A stretch of DNA of 64,000 nt, from contig NC_064836.1 of the NCBI RefSeq assembly GCF_024166365.1, positions 36,190,833 through 36,254,832 on the forward strand, in the 5' to 3' direction. Source of the stretch: Elephas maximus indicus. Its lineage: Eukaryota; Chordata; Mammalia; Proboscidea; Elephantidae. This document shows positions 1 to 11,000 of this stretch, piece after piece; within the stretch, counting starts at the first letter, position 1, and each line of letters opens with the position of its first letter. The notes below the pieces were generated by a model. It had not been told where the DNA came from. It saw only the letters and a program-made list of their open reading frames with translations, and did no database searches. The translations under genes were made by a program, and so were the position numbers.

Positions 1-1350
1 AAAGTTTCATGCTTTTTACCTTATTCCAGGGAAGCCATAGCTACCTAGAGAAGGAGTTCTTCCCTTAGCAAAACTTGACACTGCCTGAAGTGATGAGGCT
101 GTATAATCTGAGTAAATTAGCAGACTAGAAATGTTTATTTCCAGGCTTCGTTTTTGCTGATGAGGCAATCCAAAGAGCCCTACTTGTGTATACTTCCGGG
201 TGTGTTACAGCTTATACAGTCCTGTACAGACTGGAGGCTAAGGGCACAGGCTCGGTTTCAGATTTCTTCTGTTAGTTATTAGAGGCAGCCAGAAAGCAGA
301 AGTATGTACGAGTTCAAACACAGCAGACTGCAAAAATTAATAACACAAAAAGGAGCCTTACCTCTTAGCCGCCGCTCCCATCAATTAAAAGTGGAGGTTC
401 ACGTATTTCTTCATCCACATAGTGAGTTTTGTTGTTGCCGTAACTGCATAATTTTGTTCACTCAAAACAAGCATGCAGTGAACACCTTCCATGGTGACTC
501 AGCTTGTGACGGGACCAAGGATGGCTGGCTACGTCCACGCGTTCCCCCGCCGTGGGGTTCCCAATCCCCCAGGCTCTGAGCTCCAGGAGGACAGGATTGT
601 CTCTTGTCCATCTTTGTAAAGATGTGTCTGTGTTTGTATCTACACAGTGCCTGGCACACGTCTGTACATTTCATCCTAAACACACAGAGCATATTACTCA
701 AGACCTTGGATTTCATCCCAGGGCATCTTATAATAGAGTTCATTTTAAGAAAGAAAAACCCCAGTTGAGCAAGGCTGTTTCTCTCTGTGTGTGTCAATAT
801 ATATTAGATAGAAAGAAGAAAAAAAAAATAGCCCAGAAAATTCAGTAAAATGTCCACATAGGGGAAGTTTTCTTCTACTTACATGGGGCCACAGGGAGTG
901 CCGTACCTTGAAGTGTACTGCTGGGTAATTCTTTCTTAAGGCTTCACTTGATTATTTTTGCTCTTAAATAAGTCGACTTAAATTACATACTAATCTATTA
1001 TGTTTATACTAGCCAAACTGTTTACTGAACAGTCTGAGCTTGGGGCCGGGGAGAGGGGGATAAAAACATAGCAATTTAATTTTTTTTAGTCTCAACTGCC
1101 TTTAATCATGCTCTGTCAAGTTCTGCTTTCCCTGATGTAACGACACGTGAGAGAGATAGCAAAGTTTTCCAGTCACTCACAATTATTAGAAAGTCCAGTT
1201 CAGTCCAAATCAATACAATTTAAATTTTCTGCTTTCTCCCTGCCCTCCCCCAATTTAATGTTCATAGCCTAATGTCTTGCGAGACAAGCCCGAGGAGAAA
1301 GGAGTCTTAGACCTCTCTTTTTCTCTTCTATTTTATTTGAGGTGAGGCAG
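1..1350. other. Region downstream of JAM2, no gene seen
   Basis: Mostly unique sequence. A short stretch around 565-690 looks like an L2 3' tail, with an 'agtgcctggcacac' core. In human the convergent neighbour ATP5PF lies on this side of JAM2, but I find none of its coding sequence here. Confidence 0.5.
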
Positions 1351-1507
1351 AAAAAACCCATTGCCGTTCAGTCGATTCTGACATACAGCGACTCTACAGG
1401 ACAGAGTAGAGCTACCCCACAGGGTTTCCAAGGAGCAGCTAGTGGATTCAAACTGCTGACCTTTAGGTTAACAGCCCGAGCTCTTAACCACAGTGCCACC
1501 AGGGGAA
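1351..1507 (-). repeat. AfroSINE, near full length
   Basis: It runs from 'cccattgccgttcagtcgat' to 'gtgccaccagggga', the reverse complement of the AfroSINE pattern. On the other strand it shows the tRNA-like head with box-B-like GTTTGAATCC. Confidence 0.93.
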
Positions 1508-1701
1508 GGGAGAAGTAGAAGAAGACATGTATTTGTTATTTTTCTAATGTTGCTTTTAATCATAATAACCAAAGACAGCTTGCTATATGCCTGGTTCTTC
1601 TGTTCTAGGCAATTTTTACTTAGTTAATCCATTTCGTGTAGGCTTGTTTTTTTTTTGTTTTTGGCTGTTACTGTTTCTCTGGTTGTCACTGACCTTGCTG
1701 T

Positions 1702-1765
1702 GTTGTTGTTAGGTGCCCCTCAAGTCGGTTCCAACTCATAGCTGCCCTAGGTACAACAGAGCTGT
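1702..1765 (-). repeat. AfroSINE/RTE-type tail fragment, truncated by an LTR
   Basis: It begins 'gttgttgttaggtgcc' and includes 'ttccaactcatagctgcc', then stops where the LTR-like element at 1766 starts. Confidence 0.75.
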
Positions 1766-2170
1766 CATGGATTGAATTGTGTCCCCCAGAAATATCTGTC
1801 AACTTGGCTAGGTCATGATTTCCAGTACTGTATGATTGTCTACCATTTTGTCATTTGATGAGTTTTCCTGTGTGTTGTAAATCCTATCACTATGATGTAA
1901 TGAGATGCATTAGTGGCAGTTATATTATGAGATCTACAAGATTAGATAGTGTCTTAAGCCAATCTCTTCTGAGATATAAAAGAGAAAATCAAGCAGAGAG
2001 ACATGGGGACCTCATACCACCAAGAAGTGTGAGGCTCCTGTGCTGAGATGTTCCCAGACCAAGGAAAGACAGATGACAAGGACATTCCTCCAGAGCTGAC
2101 AGAGAAAGAAAGCCTTCCCCTGCAGCCAGCACCCTAAATTCAGACTTCTAGCCTGCTGGACTATGAATAG
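1766..2170 (+). mobile_element. LTR-like element (MaLR/ERVL-like), 3' end incomplete
   Basis: It starts 'tgtcatggattgaattgtgt' and contains 'gagatataaaagagaaaatc' and 'gggacctcataccaccaag'. It is the same family as the elements at 45709 and 61494. The final 'cactagatgactaa' part is missing. No coding region accompanies it. Confidence 0.75.
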
Positions 2171-2650
2171 CGTGTGTCAACAAAGGACTTATTTTCTCTG
2201 AGATGAAGGGCCAACTTATCTCCATTTTATGACCTCTTTGTTTTCAATGTCCAATGTGCTACTTTAAGTGCTTCTTTAAAGATGGTATAAAAATTAAGAA
2301 GATTTTCTAAGAACTGTACCTGGATTCCTAAAGTTGTTCACGCCATTTAACTTTTCATTCTCAAACTCACTTCCTTTCCAAATATGTAACTACCTTTATA
2401 TTATATTGAACTTGCTGTAGGTTGAAAAACTTTTTTAAATTTTAAAATGTTAACATACAGTAAGAGAAACAAATGTATACATAAAGATATGACATATTCA
2501 TATAACACGATATTCATTGAGACTTTCCTATTGTCTAAAGACTGAAGACAAGTACTACACTTTCTAAAGAAAGCCTAAATACTTTGAGTTCAGATACCCC
2601 CTCCAATGTTTATGAAGAGACAGTGCTGCCCAGAAGCCATTACCCTAGTC

Positions 2651-2741
2651 CATTCCCCTTCCGTGGCGCTACCGAGTGGGTTCAAACCCCCAACCTTTAG
2701 TTGGTAGTAGTGCAAACCATTTGCGCCACCTAGGGACCTAC
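2651..2741 (-). repeat. AfroSINE fragment (head part)
   Basis: Contains 'gtgggttcaaaccccc' and 'gcgccacctagggacc', the tRNA-like head in reverse complement. It is diverged and lacks the body. Confidence 0.7.
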
Positions 2742-3078
2742 TATTAAATACACTGTTAAATACTTTGGGGCTTATAAAGATGTATAAAATATGGTTTTTA
2801 GAGTGTTTCCAAACTAGTAGCCAGACATATACACAGGTAAGTATATTGAGATAGGTTTCTATCTATTATGAGATAGATAGAAACCAATAAGTGCCATAAC
2901 AGGATCAAGGAAGTGCCATGAACATTCAGAGACTAAACTTCTTCCAGCAGGGGTAATACGGGAAGGCTTCGTAGAGGAAGTAGAACTGGAGCTGTCCCTT
3001 AAGGAATGGGTAAAATTTACATTTCCTGTGACCAGGAGAATTAGCATTCCAAATTGAAGCGTTACGGTAAGTAAATGT

Positions 3079-3296
3079 ATGTTGTTGTTGGGTAACAGTG
3101 AGTTGATTTGGACTCAACTCATAGCTACCACATGTGACAGAGTAGAACTGCCTTATAGGGTTTCCTACGCTGTAATCTTTACAGAAGTAGATTGCCTTGT
3201 CTTTCTCCCACAGAGCCACTGCATATGTGGTTTCAGACCTCCATTCTTTCGGTTAGCAGCTGAGCACTTAACCACTGTGCCACCAGGGCTCCTTAA
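3079..3296 (-). repeat. AfroSINE, long subtype
   Basis: It includes the extra middle block 'ctgtaatctttacagaagta' and ends 'gtgccaccagggctcc'. It lies inside an L2 fragment. Confidence 0.93.
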
Positions 3297-3497
3297 GTAA
3301 ATGTAAAGTGGAGAGAAAAAAAATGGGTTAAGATAAACTGACTGTAGATAGTTTGATAAAAGGGTGTATTCATTCAAATCACGGTAGGTAGACAGACAGA
3401 TAGGTTGTGACCATACGAAGGTGTGTGTGTTTGTGGCGTGGAGGATGGCATTGGGGAGAGGGATTTGCATTCCAGGCTAAGGACTTTAGACCTTGGG

Positions 3498-3656
3498 AGC
3501 CCTGGTGGCACAGTGGTTAAGAGCTTGGCTGCTAACTAAGAGCTCAGTGGTTCAAATCCACCAGCCCACTCTTTGGAAACCCTATGGAGCAGTTCTACTC
3601 CATCCTACAGGGTGGTTATGAGTCAGCGTCGACTCGACGGCAATGGGTTTTTTTTT
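3498..3656 (+). repeat. AfroSINE, full length
   Basis: It begins 'gggagccctggtggcacagt' (A-box region), has box B 'ggttcaaatcc' and ends 'cgacggcaatgggttt' with a T-rich tail. Confidence 0.96.
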
Positions 3657-4076
3657 TAATAGACCGTGTACAGGAGAAGAGCAAAAGGTTTTTAGCAAGC
3701 AGGAGGGAGAAGAGGGAGAGGTGAGTTAGCGTTGTTTGAAAGAGTAATCTGGCAGTAACTGAGGGATGGTGGAGGAAAGAAGAGACTAGAGGGGGATGCA
3801 GCCTTTATTTAGCACAGGAGAGACCAAAATTATAGCTCAGAGACGGGACACTTGAGGGAGCAGGGTTCCAGAAGTCATAAAGAGAGACAGTAACAAAAGC
3901 CTGAGATAAAAGGATTGAAGTAGTGACAGGATAGCCAAGCGGGCCAGAGAGTAAATGGGAGTTTAAGGATGGGGAGACTCAGGAAGGGTGGTGGCGGTGA
4001 TGGTGGAGATTAAATGTATTCATTATGGTTAGCTTCTTTTTTTAAAAAAAAAATAAGGTTAGAGATTTGGTCATGG

Positions 4077-4345
4077 AGAGTGAGGAAGAGTAGGAGAGAA
4101 TGAAAGGGCCCACTCTGGACATGTTGTCAGGAGGGACCAGTCCCTGGAGAAGGACATCATGGTAAGGTAGAGGATCAGCAAAAAAGAGGAAGACCCTCAA
4201 CAAAATGGACTGACACTGCAACAATGGGCTCAAGCTTAACAACGTTTGTGAAGATGGCGCAGGACCAGGCAATGTTTTGGTCTGTTGTACATGGGGTCAC
4301 TGTGAGTCAGAACCTACTTGACAGCACCTAACGGCAACAGGGAGT
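4077..4345 (+). mobile_element. RTE (BovB-clade) LINE 3' end fragment
   Basis: It contains 'ggacatgttgtcaggaggga', 'ccagtccctggagaaggaca' and 'agaggaagaccctcaacaaa', and ends 'cacctaacggcaaca'. The element is heavily 5'-truncated, and its coding frame is broken. Confidence 0.85.
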
Positions 4346-4355
4346 AAAAGAAAGG

Positions 4356-4541
4356 CAAAAAAAAAACCAAAAAACAAAAAAACTAAACTTATTGCCTTTG
4401 AGCCAATCCTGACTCATAGTGACCCTATAGGACAGAGTAGTGCTGCCCCAGAGGGTTTCCAAGAAGCGGCTGGTGGATTCCAACTGATGACCTTTTGGTT
4501 TGCAGCCTGGGTTTGTAACCACTGCACCACCAGGGGGCCAA
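4356..4541 (-). repeat. AfroSINE with a CTCF-like end
   Basis: Full-length copy running directly after an RTE 3' end, from an A-rich start at 4356 to 'caccaccagggggcc'. The final motif is close to a CTCF core. Confidence 0.93.
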
Positions 4542-4689
4542 AAGATATGCAGAAAGGTGTTATAGGCTGTGAGACTGGGTTTGACAAGCTGGAGATTACT
4601 GAGGATGAAGGGCAGGTGTGGTGAGAATGAAGGACATGAGGACTTAAAAGGAAGGAGTGTTGAGTGCAGAGGAGAAGTATTGGGTGTCC

Positions 4690-4880
4690 TGGATCAGACA
4701 GACCAGGGTTTACACCGAGTCTTCACCCTTCAATTCTGAGACCTTGGCAAGTCACTGTCTCTGAGTCTGTCTCATCTGTAAAATGACAACATTGCCCACT
4801 TATTAGCCCTGTTGAGATAAATGCGATTTTATACACCTTTACCCCCACTTGCTCTGACATATATAAAGTGTTCAATAGTC
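4690..4880 (+). repeat. MIR SINE
   Basis: Contains 'gaccttggcaagtcactgtc' and 'catctgtaaaatgac', the core of the old mammalian MIR. Confidence 0.75.
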
Positions 4881-5904
4881 TTTGCTTTTCATTTTCAGAG
4901 CAGTTTTTCAGAGTTTGAGAGGTTGGCAGGCATCCAGACTGAGAGAAGATGAGATTCTAGTCTTCAGCAGGTCAGGAGCTAGCCTTGCAGCTACCATGGT
5001 AAGAGGGTGCAGTTTCCTGGGTTTTATTTAACAACAATTGGTGGATGATATGCTCCCTGCACTGTTTAATGGGGCTAAAACTTTAACAAGTTCAGCTATT
5101 TTTATTAACGCATTTAATACATTAATCAAATAAAACCACCTGTGAGATGAAGGAAGCTCTTTGCAAAGTTGTATTGAAAAACAATCACTCGTTCCAGATT
5201 TAGTTAGGTTAAACCCCCAACTAAAAATAAGTTAAATCTAGTTACAACAGCAACAATAAAGATTTTTTTTTTTTTAAACAAAACTTGCTATTAAACATTC
5301 CAAAGCCCTAATCCTTATACAACACAATTTCCTTACAGGCAAATAAAATCAAAATGTCTTTAAGGATTACAATGGGATTTTACCAATTGTTAGAGTTCAA
5401 GTCCTTCAAATAGAAGCAAAAGGAAAGACAAGTCCAGACACCGGTGACTCACAGTGGACATGCTTTTAAAAATTAGAAAGCCAGTGCTCAATACTGTGTC
5501 CTTTCGGTGGGAGAAAGTGGTTTTTACACAATGATTTTCACTTAGCCGAATACAATATTTTTACCATAATGTATAGTATATTTTCGACACAAAGAAAGCG
5601 TTAGATGTTAGTACTGCCTAAAATGAATCCTCTGGCCTATAACATATTAAAAACCAGCTTTTCATCTATTAGTAAAGCTAAGGCACTACATTTTTTTCCC
5701 CTAGAATGTAGATTTGTGGAATTGAGATTGAAGAAGTTGATCTTGTGTGATAGTAGGTATGCCTGAAGAGGCATCTCTGAGACTCACATATTCCCTTGGC
5801 ACTTGACAATGCAAGAAGAAAGCATTCCTCAAACCAAATTCTTCACTCAAACCATGAACATTTCACTGATTTCTTACTAAAATATATATTTTTTCATGGT
5901 TCAA
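4881..5904. other. Unique, AT-rich sequence, no gene seen
   Basis: No recognisable repeat or exon. It could include distal JAM2 3' UTR. A minus-strand AATAAA occurs near 5099. Confidence 0.4.
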
Positions 5905-6125
5905 GGCCACATGATGAGAAACTATGCTTGCAGACCAAATCCTGTCTGCTGCTTATTTTTGTCAATAAAGTTTAATTGGAACACTGCCACGCGCATTTGT
6001 CTAGTGTCTATGGCTGCTCTCATGCTACAAAGGCAGAGTTGACTGGTTATGAGAGAGAACTTATGGTCTGCAAAGCTTAAAATATTCACTCTGGCCCATT
6101 ACAGAAATCATTTGAAGCCTTCTGA
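5905..6125. mobile_element. Non-autonomous hAT-type DNA element fragment
   Basis: It includes 'caataaagtttaattggaac', 'gtctatggctgctctcatgc' and 'cagagttgactggttatgag', typical of a Charlie-group MER element. Terminal inverted repeats are not clear. Confidence 0.6.
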
Positions 6126-6544
6126 CTAATGTGGTGATAATTTGACCTTTGGGGATGAGGCACGTTATAGAAGCCAGACCTTTATTTAGAAAGAGGTCAG
6201 AAGTCTATTGAGGAGTATCAAATGCCACAGACAAGTCAAGGGGGGCTTCTGACAACAGACATCTTGCCGGTGACCTGGGGTCCACACTCAAAGCTAGGTA
6301 CCCAGTCGGTGCGATCCATTCACTTGTTCGGTGAATCCTGGGGATTTGCTTTGCCTATTGAGCTGCAAGATCCCATTACATGAAAGATGAACTCTTAAAA
6401 ACAGCCTAACTGTGCTCCAGGTTTGTCAAAGGCAGTGAGTGACCTTTTCATCCAGATATGCCTAGAAAAGCAGGAAATGCCTTAGCCATATTTTGTTTTG
6501 AATATGAAATGACTAAAATAAGTTATAAATGAGTATGCTTTCGA

Positions 6545-6745
6545 TGTTGTTAGTTGCAGTTGAGTCGATTCCAACTCATGGAGGCCTCATGTGCGCAGAG
6601 TAGAACTACTCCGTAGGGTTTCCGATGGCTATAACCTTTCAGAAGCAGATTGCCAGGCCTGTCTTCCAAGATACCTCTGAGTGGGTTTGAACACCAACCT
6701 GTTGGCTTGTAGTCCAGCGCTTGACTGTTCACACACCCAGTGACT
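6545..6745 (-). repeat. AfroSINE, long subtype, diverged
   Basis: It begins 'gttgttagttgcagttgagt' and contains 'ttcagaagcagattgccagg'. The head end is degenerate ('cacacacccagtgac'). Confidence 0.85.
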
Positions 6746-6805
6746 GACTATGCTTTTTAACATAGAGTCATTGTTCTCACTATCAATATGATCACTGGTA
6801 TTTTC

Positions 6806-6865
6806 ATTTTTGAGTCAGAATCAACTCAATGGCAACAAACAGGTTTGTTTGTTGTTTTATTTTTC
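6806..6865 (+). repeat. AfroSINE tail fragment
   Basis: Only the 3' part is present: 'gagtcagaatcaactcaatg' and 'gcaacaaacaggtttgtt'. Confidence 0.7.
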
Positions 6866-7259
6866 TGGGAGGGGGGGCTTTGTGATTAATCAGTTGAGAA
6901 ACCAGATTATTACACTCATTTTTCACTTCAACTGCTGTCACTTATGTGCCCACTTCGTGTCAAGTGCAGGGAACCACAATGTGTTCTTTCATCTCATTTT
7001 ACTTGTCCAACAATACTTTCTCCCCTACATATCCTTGCTTCGCTACAAGCAGGATTGTCAAATGTCTTGCCCTAACAGAAGGGGCTCGCCGGCCCAGAAT
7101 TTCACTTTATGGTTCTCAGAGACAGGAAGACATGCCATCACCGTTCACGCAGGGAAAGTTATCTGCAGGGTTACATGGAGGCTCCAGTCGCGCAAATTCC
7201 AAAGTCGAGCTCCAGGCCATTGTGGGTACTCCAAAGCTCACTGATCCTTTTTAAAGGGG

Positions 7260-8022
7260 CTTGAGAGGGAAGGAAATAGCAACAGGCAGTCCCAGGGGTG
7301 AAAGAAGCCGCTTGGGTTTGTGTTTGACTCTCAAAATAATGTTTAACGAAGAAATAAACAGCAGACACCAGACGAGTCCTACACGGCGCATCTTGGGAGC
7401 GCCGGCCAGGAGGTGTTTTTCTCCATGTTGCTTTCAGTTCTCAGAAATGAAAGTAAACAGAGCACAAATCCTTGGAAATAAGATACAATCCCACTACTGC
7501 CCTTCAGTGGATATATTCGTGATAAATGAGCAGCAGAACAAGGATTATTTAGGGGAGAAAAGAGGATTCTGGTAGAAACTAGACCAGACATTCTTTCTGC
7601 ATCTGTCAGTATATTTTGAATGCCTTAAATCAGACCCTTGCACAGGGAATATGTACAGTTGCTCCCTTCATGTTCTGTTGGATTGATTTCACAGACAGTA
7701 TGAGATATTTTAGTAGCTTTTTCTAGAAGTTAGAACATTTGTTAGCATTTCACAAACCCCAGTATATTACAGAGTATTTTGGTGCTCTTAACATTCTCCA
7801 GACACAAGAAATTAGACAGTATTTTAAGGGTTCACAGAGCTATTTGTTTAAAATGATAACAATTTCAGGTGATTTAAAAGTCACAAAAATTATAGTAAGA
7901 TACCAATATCATTTCTTCATGTACCTCTTTGCAAATGTAAGACAAAGTAAAGTTTTATAATCTTTAAAAACTCATATAGTAATTGTATTTTTGTTTTGGC
8001 GTAGCTCAAAGGTGCAGTTCTT
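7260..8022 (-). other. JAM2: JAM2 3' UTR (start clear, end not determined)
   Basis: The minus-strand sequence directly after the stop resembles the start of the human 3' UTR as remembered, including a segment ending TTATAAAACTTTACTTTG. It is AT-rich and free of young repeats. The polyadenylation site cannot be fixed. Minus-strand AATAAA signals occur farther down, near 6181 and 5099, but repeats lie in between. The low-coordinate boundary given is only the edge of the repeat-free block. Confidence 0.6.
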
Positions 8023-8055
8023 TTAAATTATAAATGACTTTGTGTGCTTGAAATC
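8023..8055 (-). CDS. JAM2: JAM2 terminal coding exon (PDZ ligand and stop)
   Basis: After an acceptor CCTAG, the minus strand reads [10 protein letters not shown] and then TAA, identical to the human C-terminus as remembered. The last residues F-I-I form the PDZ-binding motif used by JAM proteins to recruit ZO-1, PAR3 and related scaffolds. The phase is 0, so it expects an upstream exon ending in a complete codon such as the SEN of the exon 8 candidate. The exon continues into the 3' UTR. Confidence 0.95.
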   Translation of the reverse strand, partial: DFKHTKSFII

Positions 8056-11000
8056 CTAGGGGAAAAAAAAGAAAACCAAATTTAAATATTATGTATTAAT
8101 TCATATTTAAAGAAATGAGTATAAAGTTATATCTACTGTGAGAATCTCATAGGTACAAGCCAACATATACTTAATTAAATCTATTTTATTAGGAATTAAG
8201 TAAATACTGGGACTCAATATACTTTTGAAACTTTGCTCAGAGAGTAAAAAACTAGGACTGAAATTAAAGCAAGAGAAGTCGTGTTTGTGTAAATCTGGTC
8301 TCCAATTGTTTTCATTTGTAGATTTCCTTGCATAGAGCTTTTATAAGCAAGCTTTGAAGATATACACAAGAGATAATATATTACACTTGGAAGTCATCTG
8401 TGATAGTGTAGACTGGTTCATCAATACCCATTCCAACCACCTTTTCTACTATGAAAAAAAAAAAAACAACTAGCCAAACCTGTTGCCTTCAAGTCTATTC
8501 TGACTCATAGCAACCCTATAGGACAGAGTAGAATGCCCCATACAGTTTCCAAGGAGCACCTACCTGGTGGATTCGAACTGCTGACCTTTTAGTTAGTAGC
8601 CATAACTCTTAACCACTACGCCACCAAGGTTTCCTTCTCCACTATAGAACTATAAAAAGTGAAAACACAATATCCCAATATCTTTCTCACCTAGAGGTGG
8701 CCATGCGTTATAGTTCAAGCAAATGATAGGTAAATAATGTCTGTTGGTATAATCACTTCCCTTTCTCACCCCTGAACCCTACCCTAGTCGTGCAGTGGTC
8801 AAGCACTCGGCTGCTGACTGAGAGGCTGGTGGTTTGAACCCACTAGCCGCTCTGCAGGAGAACGATGTGGCGGTCTGCTTCTGCAAAGATTTACAGCCTT
8901 GGAAACCCTATGGGGCAGTTCTACTCCGTCCTTCAGGGTTGCTATGAGTCGAAGTCGACCTGACAGCAATGGGTTTGGGGTTTGGTTTCTTACTCTTTGG
9001 AAAAGAGATGTAATTGTTGGAAGTACATCAGCCATTTTGTGATCCATAGAATAAAAGCCACAAAGCAAAACAGATGGAGCAGAAAGATGAAAGTTTCCAT
9101 CATGGATTTGCTGCATCAGACTAGGACTGCTCACCTCAGATTTCATTCTATTAAAAATACATAAATACCTCTCTGTTTAAGCCATCACTGTGGGGTTTCC
9201 AGTTATCCATGGCCAAATGCAGCCCTAATTCATGTGGTACCACTGAGGCATCTACTTAGTTTTGCCCAAGTCCTTGGTGAAATAAGGTTCACAACAAATA
9301 AATAGACATACACATAAGAAGATTGAGAACCAGAAAAACTAAGTGATTGGCTGAGGTCACACAATGAATTAATAGCTAAGCTGGGACAAGAACTGGGCTC
9401 ATTTGCTTTTTAATGCAATGTTCTTTTCACATATACATTGCTTCCAACTCTGCTCAAGCACTTTTTTCCTTCTTCTTTTCACAGACTATTAGATAAAGAC
9501 CAATTTTCTTCGTCTTTTCTTTCTGATTTCCTCTGTTAACCACACTCCCCTTCCTCTTTTCAAGTTGCACGCACTGAAATTTTGTTTTGGAAGGCTCTTT
9601 CATCAATAATAGGCATTCCTCTCCCTACCTAAAGTTTAAAATCCCTGTAGCAGTAACCAAAGAATACCAAAAATACAATACTCCAAGAATGAGTAATTTC
9701 ATTGTGTACTGAGTTGGTGATGAAATCATACCTACAGTATATTAAGTGACTTTAAAACACAGTAATTTGACTTCCCTCCCTAGTGGGTTATAACTAAAGG
9801 AAAAAAAAAGTGCTACATAAAATTCTTAAATTGTTTTCAGTTTTATATTGTTAGTGGTAATGTTGGTATTGTTATTCTGAGACTGTTGGTGTGTATTGTG
9901 AATACAACAAATGAGAATGACACTTGTGTAGCTGAGACCTGAGATGCTTGCCGGGTACCTTTGAGAACACTAGGCATTCAATTCCTTATTTTGAAAACTA
10001 AAAAATAAAAATCAAATATTTATTCTTTCTTCTCGTAACGATTACATCTCAGATTAACCAACCATGGATGAAGAAAAGTTTCTCTTTACAGAAGTATTCC
10101 AACTGGTAGATGAAGAAGGAATGAAAGAATTGGAGGATCACCATTTAGCAATGGTAGCAATGAGCATCAGTGGCTGCTAACATCACAAAACCAAACCAAA
10201 CCTGTCTCCATCAAGTTGATTCTGACTCATAGTGACCCTCTAGACAGGGTAGAACTGCCCCATGGGGTTTCCAAGGCTGTAATCTTTACAAAAGCAAACT
10301 TCCAAATCTTTTCTTGTGGAGTGGCTGGTGGGTTCGATCCACAACCTTCTAATTAGCAACCCAGTGCTTAACCACTGTGCCACCAGAGCTCTGACATCAC
10401 AAAAGACACCCGGATCGCCTATGTAAGTACATAACACCAATTATTAAGTTTTCCTGATTGGGGGAAAAAAAAAGTCAAGCCTGAGTCTGACGAAGCCTCT
10501 AGATCTAACTGTATGCAATTTACCGGGGAAAGAGAAACATATTAAATGACATGAGGGGATGCAGTCAGCAATATCCAGGTGGCATTCAGACTGTGGGAAA
10601 CTCTTCCATAAAAGCAACTCATTTTCTTCAAGAAATTATATTGTAATATTAAAAAGAGAAAAGAGATTTAGGAGACATATCAACCAACTGCAATGTATGG
10701 ATTTTATTTGGATCCTGATATTAACAAACTTTACTACCAAAAACAAAAAAGTTTCAATCAACTGTGAGAAGCTGGAAGATTCGCTATCTGTTAATATTAA
10801 AGTATGAATTTTAAGTTTTAGTTGTAACAATGGTAGTTTGGCTGTATTTTTAAATATCCTCATTTTTTAAAAGGAACACACAAAATATTTATGAATAAAA
10901 TGATGTGATGTCTGGCATTTGGTTCAAAATAATTCTGGAGATAGGCGTGGAGAAAGTGGGTTGAGATTTAGATGAAACAAGATTGGCCTTAAGCTCATAC

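Larger units (their letters stand above)
2860..4055 (-). repeat. L2 LINE fragment, split by two AfroSINEs
   Basis: Pieces at about 2860-3078, 3299-3496 and 3657-4055 resemble antisense L2 3' sequence ('gggaaggcttcgtagaggaa', 'gcattccaggctaa'). They are separated by AfroSINE copies inserted on opposite strands. The third piece is the least certain. Confidence 0.6.

Noticed and set aside
304..848. Overlapping open frames on both strands near the window start
   Set aside because: No splice, homology or codon-bias support; the region includes an L2-like tail.
6810..7575. Several open frames of 100 to 144 codons upstream of the JAM2 3' UTR
   Set aside because: The composition is not protein-like, the frames contradict one another, and part of the longest is AfroSINE tail. 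I also looked here for ATP5PF coding sequence, the expected convergent neighbour, and found none.
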